Both the position numbers and the translations under genes were made by a program. A DNA stretch of 64,000 nucleotides from Bog-159 sp049511415 (GTDB lineage Bacteria > Acidobacteriota > Terriglobia > Bryobacterales > Bryobacteraceae), in contig JBEKYC010000032.1 in the NCBI GenBank assembly GCA_049511415.1, positions 1 through 64,000 on the forward strand, given 5' to 3'. This document shows positions 15,225-23,066 of this stretch, in pieces. The first letter of the stretch is position 1. Every line of letters begins with the position of its first letter. Under the pieces are notes generated by a model. The model ran no database searches, had not been told where the DNA came from, and was given only the letters and a program-made list of their open reading frames with translations.

Positions 15225-16312
15225 CAGCCTTCCCTCTTCGCCCGACCCGGCTGCAAAGCCTGCACCAGCTTCTCGCCGAAGGCGGAGAAAATCTTGGGAC
15301 CGGCGGCCGCGCGCGCTGGCGGCGGTGCGTCCGGAGCGCGCGGGACAGCGGGTTCCGCCAGATACTTGTCTTTCTTCAGAACCACGCGCTCCAGCGCCTG
15401 GCTGTAGTTGGTGAAGTTACCCTCCACCTGTTGATCGGCCGCCACCAGATGGCGCATGCACTCCATCTTCGAATCCAGGTTATCCAGGAAATGCAGCAGC
15501 AGGGCCTCGGGAAACACCGGCGTCTTGGGCGATCCGAATTCCAACTCGCCGTGATGGCTGATGATCATGTGCTCCACCAGCGAGCGCAGCCGCGGCGGAA
15601 AATCGGGAATGCCGCGCAGCTTGTCGCCGACCATCCGCACGGCGATCAGCATATGTCCCAGTAACTGGCCTTCGTCGCTGTAACTGAAGCCCCGGTCGTA
15701 ACTCAGTTCGTAAATCTTGCCGATGTCGTGCAGAATGGCGCCGGTAATCAGCAGATCCGCGTCCACCATGGGATAGTGACTCGCGGTGATGCGCGCCAGG
15801 TTGCAGACCGAGAGCACATGTTCCAGCAGGCCGCCCAGATAGGCATGATGGATTTGTTTGGCGGCGGGCGCCCGGCGGTAACGCCACGCGATCTCTTCGT
15901 CGTCGAGCATGGCGGCCAGCAGCCGGTTCAGGTGCGGGTTGGCGATGGCCGCGGCAAATTGCCGCAGCTCCTGCCACATTTCCTGGGGATCGCGGGTGGA
16001 AGCTGGAAAATAATCGCTGAAGTCCACCTGCCGGTCGTCCAGGCGATGGATGGTGTGCAGCGTCAACTGGGGCCGGTTGTGGTAGATCTGGAGCAGCCCT
16101 TTTACTTCCACGAAATCGTCGCGCTGGAAGGCATCGCGGACCTCGGCGATTTTGTCGAACATCTTGGCGTCCAACTCACCGGTGCGGTCGCCCAGTTGCA
16201 ATGAAAGGTAGGCATCGCCCTTCTTGTTCTGCCGGATCTCTTTGGAGCAAACCAGGAAGCTGCTGGTGATGACCTGATCCGGCTTGAGCTCGTTTACGTA
16301 GGGCGATTTCAT
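15224..16312 (-). CDS. YhaM-like 3'-5' exoribonuclease (OB fold plus HD domain)
   Basis: 362 residues from MKSPYVNELKPDQV; the longer frame would overlap the SurA-like gene, so I prefer this start. An N-terminal OB-fold (SSFLVCSKEIRQNKKGDAYL, LGDRTGELDAKMFD) is followed by an HD phosphohydrolase core: HHAYLGGLLEHVLSVCNLAR, then ITGAILHDIGKIYEL with the HD pair, and MIISHHGELEFGSP. This order is diagnostic of the YhaM/CBF1 family, metal-dependent 3'-5' exonucleases acting on RNA and DNA. A Pro/Ala-rich tail follows. Gap of 20 bp to the SurA-like gene upstream. Confidence 0.85.
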   Translation of the reverse strand: MKSPYVNELKPDQVITSSFLVCSKEIRQNKKGDAYLSLQLGDRTGELDAKMFDKIAEVRDAFQRDDFVEVKGLLQIYHNRPQLTLHTIHRLDDRQVDFSDYFPASTRDPQEMWQELRQFAAAIANPHLNRLLAAMLDDEEIAWRYRRAPAAKQIHHAYLGGLLEHVLSVCNLARITASHYPMVDADLLITGAILHDIGKIYELSYDRGFSYSDEGQLLGHMLIAVRMVGDKLRGIPDFPPRLRSLVEHMIISHHGELEFGSPKTPVFPEALLLHFLDNLDSKMECMRHLVAADQQVEGNFTNYSQALERVVLKKDKYLAEPAVPRAPDAPPPARAAAGPKIFSAFGEKLVQALQPGRAKREG

Positions 16313-16332
16313 GGGCGGCAAGGGCGCGGGCG

Positions 16333-17496
16333 CTATGTGGAAGACGCCGGCGCGGCATTGCCAGTCGGCTTTTTCGATCCTCCGGTCCAGGGAAGCGGAA
16401 TCAGCCAAAGCAGCTTCTTGTGCTTGCGATGGGTGGCCACTTCTTCTTTGGTAACGGTCTGGGGCTTGAGCTGCGCCACGTCCTTCCAGGTAGTGTCCTT
16501 GCCAGGCGCCGCGCCGCTATCCACAAAGCCGGGTTTGATTTCCAGAAAAGCTTCGGTGCGCAGCTTGGTCAGATAGGTGCGGACCTTGATGTTCATCTGC
16601 GGCATGGCCATACGCTCGCCGATCTGGCTGTCTACCTCTTCGAAGGTGGCCAATCCCTTTTCGTAGCGTTCCAGAATTCTCAAAACCACGAATCCATTGG
16701 GAGTCCGGATGGGATCGGTGACGAAGCCTTTCTTTTCCTTGAAGACGATGTCTTCGATGGGCTTCATCAATTGGCCGCGTTTCATGCCGGGCAGTTCCCC
16801 GCCATTGCGGGCCGTTTCCATATCGTCGGAGTTGGTGGCCGCCAGGTCCGCGAACTTCTCGCCCTTGCGCGCGCGGGCGGCGATATCCTTGGCCTTCTTC
16901 TCGGCGGCGGCGATCTGTTCGGGAGTCTTGCCTTCCGTGGAAATCACGATCTGCTGCAGAAATACCTGCTCGTCGCGCACATAATCCTGCTTATGCTCGT
17001 CGTAGTATTTGCGCTTGTCCGCCTCGGGGATGTTGATGCGCGAACTGATTTCCTCGCCGATCACGCGCTGCGTCAACATGCGGTTCTTGAGCTGCTGTTT
17101 GAAGTCCTCAAACGGCATGTCCATCTGCTCGCGGATGAAGTCGTGGAATTTGTCGGGATCCTCGATCTTGCTCTGCACCTGCATTTCGGCTAGCTGCTTG
17201 GTGATCTCGCTATCCACATTGATGTTGAGATCCTTGGCCTTCTGCACCAGCAGGAGCTGATCGATGTGGTCGCGCAAGGCATCGCCGGCCTTCTGATCGA
17301 CGGCCTGTTGCAGCTTGGCGCCGGAAAGGCCCTGCTGGTGGAGATCCGCCTCTAGATCGGTGCGCGTGCGCACCAGTTCTCCGCGCGTGATGATGTCGCT
17401 GTTCACCTTGGCGACAATCTCTTCCACAATGTGTACGTCGGCCGCCAGGGCCATGGAAAACGACACTCCGAGAAGCGTCAAAAGCTTGCGGTACAT
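16333..17496 (-). CDS. SurA-like periplasmic peptidyl-prolyl isomerase
   Basis: 387 residues from MYRKLLTLLG, with signal peptide through MALAAD. The SurA N-terminal module begins VHIVEEIVAKVNSDIITRGE, a strong SurA signature, and extends to about residue 170. A parvulin domain (about 175-290) follows: VFLQQIVISTEGKTPEQIAA, KFADLAATNSDDMETARNGG, LPGMKRGQLM and TPNGFVVLRILERYEK. The C-terminal region is basic (HRKHKKLLWLIPLPWTGGSK). SurA escorts outer-membrane proteins across the periplasm. It is encoded between mfd and the YhaM-like gene, all leftward. Confidence 0.88.
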   Translation of the reverse strand: MYRKLLTLLGVSFSMALAADVHIVEEIVAKVNSDIITRGELVRTRTDLEADLHQQGLSGAKLQQAVDQKAGDALRDHIDQLLLVQKAKDLNINVDSEITKQLAEMQVQSKIEDPDKFHDFIREQMDMPFEDFKQQLKNRMLTQRVIGEEISSRINIPEADKRKYYDEHKQDYVRDEQVFLQQIVISTEGKTPEQIAAAEKKAKDIAARARKGEKFADLAATNSDDMETARNGGELPGMKRGQLMKPIEDIVFKEKKGFVTDPIRTPNGFVVLRILERYEKGLATFEEVDSQIGERMAMPQMNIKVRTYLTKLRTEAFLEIKPGFVDSGAAPGKDTTWKDVAQLKPQTVTKEEVATHRKHKKLLWLIPLPWTGGSKKPTGNAAPASST

Positions 17497-17570
17497 ATGC
17501 TGCACATTCTAGCATTTGGCGTGCGGGGGCTTGAAGAGTGCCGCGGAGGCCCGCTGTGGCCGGCCGGCCA

Positions 17571-20500
17571 CTATGGTTGTAGCTGTTCGAGCCGCTGCTT
17601 CAGGAATTCGAGCACTTCGGCGGGCGCCGTGACGCCATCGAGCGGCAGGATCAAAACGCCGGCGGGCGTGAACTGCGCCCCGCGGGAATGGCTCACCAGA
17701 TTCATCAGGCGCGCCGGATCGATGTGCGTCTCCGTGTGAAACTTGACGCTCATTTGGCTGTGGCGGCGGTCAATCGCCTCGATACCCAGTTTCTCCGCCG
17801 CGGTCTTCAATGCGGAATATTCGAGCAGGTTGCGCACGGCCTCCGGCGCCGGACCGTACCGGTCTTCGAGTTCTTTTTCGACGCGCTCGCGGTCGCCCGG
17901 CGTGCCGGCGTTGGCGATCTGGCGGTAGGCCCGCAGCCGTTGGTTTTCGTCGGATATGTAATCGGCGGGAATGCGTATATCCAGGCCCAGGTTCAGGCTG
18001 GAGTGGATCTCGGCGGGAATCTCCTCGCCCTTCAGTTCGCGGACGGTTTCCTCCAGCAGGCGCACGTACATATCGAAGCCCACCGCGTTGATGTGGCCGT
18101 GCTGTTCGCCGCCCAGCAGGTTGCCGGCGCCGCGCAGTTCCAGATCGAGCGCGGCGATCTTGAAGCCGGCGCCCAGATCGCTGAATTCCTTCAGGGCGGC
18201 CAGGCGCTTCCGGGCGACTTCGCTCAGTTCGGTATCCGGCGGCACCAGCAGGTAGGCGTAGGCCCGCCGGTTCGAGCGCCCCACCCGGCCGCGAAGCTGG
18301 TAAAGCTCCGCCAAGCCGTAGCGCTCGGCATTTTCGATGATGATGGTATTGGCCAGCGGGATGTCAAGACCATTCTCTATAATTGTCGTACACATCAGAA
18401 TGTCGAATTCGTGGCGCATGAACTTGAGCATGCTCTGCTCCAGCTCGGCCTCTCCCATCTGGCCGTGCCCGACGCCGATCTTGGCGATGGGCACAAGTTG
18501 TTGTATATCGGCGGCGCGCTTCCAAATGGAGTCCACGCGATTATGCAGGAAATAGACTTGACCGCCGCGGCCTAATTCGAGTTCCAGCGCCGCGCGGATC
18601 AGATCGGGATGGAAATGCGCCACGTTGGTCTGGATGGAGAGACGATCCTTGGGTGGGGTTTCGATTACCGACAAGTCCCGCAGACCTAATAACGACATGT
18701 GTAGTGTACGAGGAATGGGGGTGGCGCTCATGCTGATCACGTCCACGCTCTGCTTGAGCTGCTTCAGGCGTTCTTTGTGTTTTACGCCGAAGCGCTGCTC
18801 CTCGTCGACGATCACTAAGCCCAGGTCTTTGAAATGCACGTCAGCGGAAAACAAGCGGTGGGTGCCGACTGCCAGATCCACCTTGCCGTCCGCCAAGTCC
18901 ACCAGCGATGCCTTCACCTCTTTGGGACTGCGAAAGCGGCTCAACATCTCGATGCGGATGGGGAACGGTTGAAAGCGGCGTTTGAAGGTCTCGTAGTGCT
19001 GGAATGCCAGGACAGTTGTAGGAGCCAACACCGCCACCTGCTTGCCGTCGCCCATGGCTTTAAACGCAGCCCGCATCACGACTTCGGTCTTGCCGTAGCC
19101 CACGTCGCCGCACAGGAGCCGGTCCATGGGCTGCGTATTCTCCATGTCGCGCTTGATGTCCTTGATGGCAGTGATCTGATCGCGCGTTTCGGTGAACTCG
19201 AAGGCGTCTTCAAATTCGCGCTGCCAATTGCTGTCGCGTGAGAAGGCGAATCCTTCGGCCATTTTACGACCGGCGTAGAGCTTGAGCAGCTCGTCCGCCA
19301 TGTCGCGCATTTTGGCCTTGACGCGCGTCTTGGTACGGGTCCAGGTGGCGCCGCCCATACGGTCGAGCGCGGGCGCGGATTCACCCGCCCCGCGGAAGCG
19401 CTGCACCAGATCCATGCGCGTCAGCGGCAGATATAGCTTGGCGCCGCCGGCGTATTCGAGCAGCATGTAATCGCCTCGCGCTTCCCCGTGGTCGATTTCG
19501 CGCAGGCCCAGGAAACGCGCCACGCCGTGCTCGGAATGGACCACGTAGTCGCCCGGCTTCAGGTCGATCAGATCGGCGGAGAAGGTGGCCAGCGCGGACT
19601 TGCCGGCCGGCGCGCGCGCCACCAATTCGGAGGTATCGAAGAGGTCCTCGCTGCCGAAGATGGCGAGGTGCGCGTCGCGCAAGACGACGCCATGGCGCAC
19701 GGCGCCTCTTATTAAATAAATAGAGGCAACCGACCCCGCCATGTAAGCGCGCCCGGCGAGATATTCGGGCGTGGATTCCGCCTGATCCAGCCCAAGCTGG
19801 TAAGGCACGCCGTATTCGTTGAAGATATCGGCTACGCGCTCGACTTCGCCCGCCGATCCCGCGAAGAAGGCCACCCGCGATCCGGCGTCGGCCAGGGTGC
19901 GCGCTTCGGCAATCGCCACCTGCATGTTGCCGTGAAAGGCCATGGCCGGACGCGTGGGGATGTGGTAGCTGATGACTGGCGATTGAGCGTCGGCTGCCGT
20001 GAGGACCTCGAGTTCCTCCAGGTCCACATGCGGCGCGCCGGCCAGTTCGCTCTCCAAATCTTCCAATCGGAAAAAGACACTGGCCGGGTCGTACGCCGGC
20101 GACGGTGCGGTTTGTTCCAGGCGTTTCCACAGGCGATCGGCCGCGCCGCGCACCTGGGACGGTTCGTCCCACAGGATGATCGGCCGGTCCAGAAGGGAAA
20201 AGACCGAGTTGTGCCGCGGGCGGACCAGCGGGACCAGCAACTCCCAGCCGGGGAACGTCTCGCCCGGCGGCGGAAGGTCGCGTGCCGGGACGCCAGACTC
20301 CAGTAGGCGTTCCCCGATTTCCACCAGCAGGGAGCGCGATTTCGGATACTCCGCCAAAGGTAGTAGTACGGTCTCCTCCACCTTTAAAACGGACCGCTGG
20401 GATTCCACGTCGAAGCGCCGTATGGATTCCAGCAGGTCGCCGAAGAGGTCCAGGCGGACGGGCTTGGCGGATTCCGGTGAAAAGACGTCCAAAATGCCGC

Positions 20501-21074
20501 CGCGCACGGAAAACTCGCCCACCATTTCCACCGGTTCCCGCCGCTCGTAGCCCACACTCTCCAGATGAGCTACTACATCCTGCAAAGGCAGCTCGTCGTT
20601 CACCCGTAAAGTGAGCGCAAGCTGCCGGTAGAATGCCGCTGGCTCGATGCGCAACATAGCGGCCGTTACCGGCATAACGGTAAGAGGAACCCGCCGGGTC
20701 GCCAGCCGCCACAGGCCGATGGCGCGCTGCTCGCAAACTTCCGCGTGCGGCGACATGCTTTGCATGGGCAGAACATCAAGGCCTGGAAGCAGTTGCGGGC
20801 CGGCCGGACCTTGATTGCCGATCAGCAGCGAGTAGAACGTATCGACTGCCTCGAATAACTCCTCGGCCCGTTTGTTGCCATCTACTACAATTATCAGCGG
20901 CCGTTCTGTGAGCTGCCACGCCAGCACCGCGTAGATGGCTTTGGCGGTGTTGGTCAGGCCGCTCAACCGCGCGCGCGACGGCGGCTGCCGCAAGTGTCGA
21001 ATGAGCTCCTGAAAAGCCGGGTGGCGGCTTAAGTTGAGGAACAGGTCTCGAATGGCGGGGTGGATCACGCGCAA
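17571..21074 (-). CDS. mfd: Transcription-repair coupling factor Mfd
   Basis: 1167 residues if the TTG at 21074 is used; a GTG at 21068 is an equally possible start. The N-terminal UvrB-like module (NTAKAIYAVLAWQLTERPLI) is followed by the RNA-polymerase-interacting domain (DLKPGDYVVHSEHGVARFLG). The SF2 helicase motor carries Walker A LLCGDVGYGKTEVVMRAAF near residue 660, DEEQRFGVKHKERLK and SATPIPRTLHMSLLGLRDLS, then QLRGRVGRSNRRAYAYLLVP. The TRCF domain is at the end. Mfd displaces stalled RNA polymerase at lesions and recruits UvrA. Length and motif order are normal. Confidence 0.97.
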   Translation of the reverse strand: MRVIHPAIRDLFLNLSRHPAFQELIRHLRQPPSRARLSGLTNTAKAIYAVLAWQLTERPLIIVVDGNKRAEELFEAVDTFYSLLIGNQGPAGPQLLPGLDVLPMQSMSPHAEVCEQRAIGLWRLATRRVPLTVMPVTAAMLRIEPAAFYRQLALTLRVNDELPLQDVVAHLESVGYERREPVEMVGEFSVRGGILDVFSPESAKPVRLDLFGDLLESIRRFDVESQRSVLKVEETVLLPLAEYPKSRSLLVEIGERLLESGVPARDLPPPGETFPGWELLVPLVRPRHNSVFSLLDRPIILWDEPSQVRGAADRLWKRLEQTAPSPAYDPASVFFRLEDLESELAGAPHVDLEELEVLTAADAQSPVISYHIPTRPAMAFHGNMQVAIAEARTLADAGSRVAFFAGSAGEVERVADIFNEYGVPYQLGLDQAESTPEYLAGRAYMAGSVASIYLIRGAVRHGVVLRDAHLAIFGSEDLFDTSELVARAPAGKSALATFSADLIDLKPGDYVVHSEHGVARFLGLREIDHGEARGDYMLLEYAGGAKLYLPLTRMDLVQRFRGAGESAPALDRMGGATWTRTKTRVKAKMRDMADELLKLYAGRKMAEGFAFSRDSNWQREFEDAFEFTETRDQITAIKDIKRDMENTQPMDRLLCGDVGYGKTEVVMRAAFKAMGDGKQVAVLAPTTVLAFQHYETFKRRFQPFPIRIEMLSRFRSPKEVKASLVDLADGKVDLAVGTHRLFSADVHFKDLGLVIVDEEQRFGVKHKERLKQLKQSVDVISMSATPIPRTLHMSLLGLRDLSVIETPPKDRLSIQTNVAHFHPDLIRAALELELGRGGQVYFLHNRVDSIWKRAADIQQLVPIAKIGVGHGQMGEAELEQSMLKFMRHEFDILMCTTIIENGLDIPLANTIIIENAERYGLAELYQLRGRVGRSNRRAYAYLLVPPDTELSEVARKRLAALKEFSDLGAGFKIAALDLELRGAGNLLGGEQHGHINAVGFDMYVRLLEETVRELKGEEIPAEIHSSLNLGLDIRIPADYISDENQRLRAYRQIANAGTPGDRERVEKELEDRYGPAPEAVRNLLEYSALKTAAEKLGIEAIDRRHSQMSVKFHTETHIDPARLMNLVSHSRGAQFTPAGVLILPLDGVTAPAEVLEFLKQRLEQLQP

Positions 21075-21126
21075 TTCGAGTGTAACAGAGGGTCAAGAAG
21101 TGGCGTGGGATGTTACCCTGAATCGC

Positions 21127-21864
21127 ATGAGCGGCACCGTGCGCATCGCCGTGGTGGGCGATTTCAATCCTGAATATCCTACGCATCACGCCATCAATGC
21201 ATCGCTCCAGCATGCGGCCGAAGGGCTGGGCTTGCGGATGGATTCCAAATGGGTGGCTACCAGTTGCGCCGAGCGCGGCGCGGACAAGATCTTCCGGAAT
21301 TACGACGGCTTATTCATCGCATCCGGCAGTCCCTACCGCAGTATGCATGGCGCTTTCGAGGCCATCCGCTTGGCGCGCGTCGAGCGTTGGCCGCTAATCG
21401 GCACTTGAGGCGGCTTCCAACATACTCTGTTAGAGTATGCCAGGGACGTGATGGGCCTCGCGGACGCCGACTCGGCGGAGCATGGGGCGCCTTCTTCGAA
21501 TCTGGTGATCACGGCGGTGTCGTGTCCCATGCCGGACCGGTCGTCGGGCGCGCCCAGCCTGCATGCGGCGGCGCGCATCCGGCTGCGGCCGGGCACGCGC
21601 GTGCGTGAGATTTACGGCCGCGACGAGATCGCCGAGCGCTATTTCTGCAATTATGAGGTGAACCCGGCGTATCGCGCGGCGTTTGAGGCGGCCGGACTGG
21701 TGCTGTCGGGCTTCTCCGACAATGGCGACATTCGCGTCGCGGAACTGCCCGCGCATCCGTTCTTCATCGCCACGCTGTTTCAGCCGCAGTTGTCGTCGGA
21801 GGCGGGGAAGCCCCATCCGCTGATCCAGGCGTTCGTCAGGGCCAGTTTTGATGCAGCCGCTTGA
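21127..21864 (+). CDS. CTP-synthase C-terminal-region-related protein, probable selenoprotein (TGA read as Sec at codon 94)
   Basis: Read through one TGA (21406-21408) this is a single open frame of 245 residues, starting MSGTVRIAVVGDFNPEYPTH. It has the class I glutamine-amidotransferase fold of the CTP synthase C-terminus: IASGSPYRSMHGAFEAIR, then PLIGT-[TGA]-GGFQHTLLEYA, where CTP synthase-like proteins have the nucleophilic Cys, then HPFFIATLFQPQ. The TGA thus replaces exactly that Cys. The usual His-x-Glu of the triad (FHPE) is FQPQ here, so this is probably not a glutaminase. A SECIS-like hairpin follows at 21421-21439. No other stop or frameshift occurs over 738 bases, unlike the pseudogenes nearby. 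From memory, public annotation includes a '(seleno)protein' family of this name; not verified here. Confidence 0.8.
21421..21439 (+). promoter_or_regulatory. Candidate bacterial SECIS hairpin
   Basis: CATACTCT-GTT-AGAGTATG is a perfect 8-bp stem with a three-base GTT loop. It starts 13 bases after the in-frame TGA, and the loop G (21429) is 21 bases downstream of it. Known bacterial SECIS elements lie directly downstream of UGA and carry a G among the first loop bases, within roughly 16-37 bases of the UGA. The codons forming it (ACT, TTA, TAT) are AT-rich and unusual for this high-GC genome, consistent with selection for RNA structure. Confidence 0.75.
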
Positions 21865-21881
21865 CTCTCAGTTTAAATAGC

Positions 21882-22156
21882 ATGGCCGGACACATTGCGC
21901 AGTTCATGTCCACGTTGCAGGGCGCTTCCTGGAATTACGGATTCATCGGCGTGTTCGGCTTAATTCTGGCCTCCGTGGGGCTGGCGGGCATGACGGCGTA
22001 CTCGGTGGCGTCGCGTGCCTACGAAATCGGTAAGCGGGTGGCTCTGGCCGCCCGGCAGCGCGCCGCGGCTGCTGATCTCCCTGGCGCTGGTTGCCTGTTA
22101 CCTGCCGGCGCGACGATCCGCGCATCGATCCGGTGGCGGCGTTACGGCAGGAGTAG
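21882..22156 (+). pseudogene. MacB/ADOP-type ABC transporter permease, C-terminal remnant
   Basis: Only the last ~90 codons are recognisable: FMSTLQGASWNYGFIGVFGL, ILASVGLAGMTAYSVASRAY and EIGKRVAL in one frame, then LLISLALVACYLPARR in another, and DPRIDPVAALRQE followed by a stop in a third. These are the final transmembrane segments and the 'IDPxxALRxE' tail of the FtsX-like permeases (acidobacterial duplicated orphan permeases). The rest of the gene and the loop between the two membrane segments are missing. It overlaps the end of the oppositely oriented nitrilase gene by 15 bases. Confidence 0.75.
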
Positions 22157-23026
22157 CCCACGCTGGACGTGCCACGCCCTCCGGTAATCCATGCGCCACG
22201 ATTCAGCCTTTCTGAATGCCCGTACGTCGTCTATATCGAACGCGGCCAGAAGAATCTGTTCCTGCTCGCCGGCCTTTGCAATCCCAGTGTCGACCGTTTG
22301 GGCCGCACGCCACGCCACGCAGCTGTGCGCTTGGGAATTTCCCTTGTTTGCTCCGGGATAGTTGGCCATCGCTATACCAACGAGATTTTCAAAGGCGCGG
22401 GTCTTCAGGCCGGCGGTTCTGATCTCATCCCAGGTGCACGCATTCGGCACGATGATGAGTTCCGCGCCATGCAGCATCAGTTGCGTTGCGGCTTCCGGGA
22501 ATTCCCTGTCCGCACAAATCATGGCGCCCACCGTGACTTCCCCGTCCGCGCCTTCCAGCTTGCAAACGTCAAACGCTTCACCGGGGCTGCAATTCACATC
22601 ACAGCCGATGTCGGCCATCCCCGGATTCGGTTTGTCCAACTCGTCTTTGCCGAAGTCGCAGAGGAACACTTTGGAATAGTTCAGCAGCACCTCGCCCCGG
22701 CGATTGAGAATCGAAGCCGTATTCCTCGGCAGCGGCCGATGGGCTTCCAGATAGGTGACGGCAATATTCATTTCCTGTTCTCGTGCCAGGGAGGCGAAAG
22801 TTTGAAAAAAGCTGCTCCTCCGGTCAATGGCTGAGCTTATCCAGCGCCGCCGTCCTTCCGTATCGCGGGGCGCGCGAGTCGCGCCAATATTCCACAGCTC
22901 CGGAAACACAGCCAGATCCGCCCCCAGCGACTTGGCCTTCAGGCACGCCTGGACGCCTTTTGCCAGGTTCTGGTCCTGATCGTCGCCATAGGGCGCGATC
23001 TGCAGCAGCGCCACTTTGAACTTCAT
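22142..23026 (-). CDS. Carbon-nitrogen hydrolase (nitrilase superfamily)
   Basis: 294 residues from MKFKVALLQIAPYGDD; earlier in-frame codons lack support. The catalytic triad is complete: Glu43 (AVFPELWN), Lys119 (LNYSKVFLCDFG) and Cys171 (GAMICADREFPEAATQL). There is no signal peptide, so it is cytoplasmic. The superfamily hydrolyses non-peptide C-N bonds (nitriles, omega-amides, N-carbamoyl amino acids, ureido compounds). The spacing and DREFPE motif fit an amidase or carbamoylase-type branch rather than a true nitrilase. The C-terminus overlaps the permease remnant. A 40-bp gap separates it from the phosphatase gene upstream. Confidence 0.85.
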   Translation of the reverse strand: MKFKVALLQIAPYGDDQDQNLAKGVQACLKAKSLGADLAVFPELWNIGATRAPRDTEGRRRWISSAIDRRSSFFQTFASLAREQEMNIAVTYLEAHRPLPRNTASILNRRGEVLLNYSKVFLCDFGKDELDKPNPGMADIGCDVNCSPGEAFDVCKLEGADGEVTVGAMICADREFPEAATQLMLHGAELIIVPNACTWDEIRTAGLKTRAFENLVGIAMANYPGANKGNSQAHSCVAWRAAQTVDTGIAKAGEQEQILLAAFDIDDVRAFRKAESWRMDYRRAWHVQRGLLLP

Positions 23027-23066
23027 ATTTTTCGTGCGATACGGCGGGCGCCCCTGCAACCGTAGA

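Noticed and set aside
21406..21408. Simple nonsense mutation making the gene a pseudogene
   Set aside because: The stop falls exactly on the nucleophile codon, the rest of the frame is intact, and a SECIS-like hairpin with unusual codons follows. I keep this as the fallback explanation.
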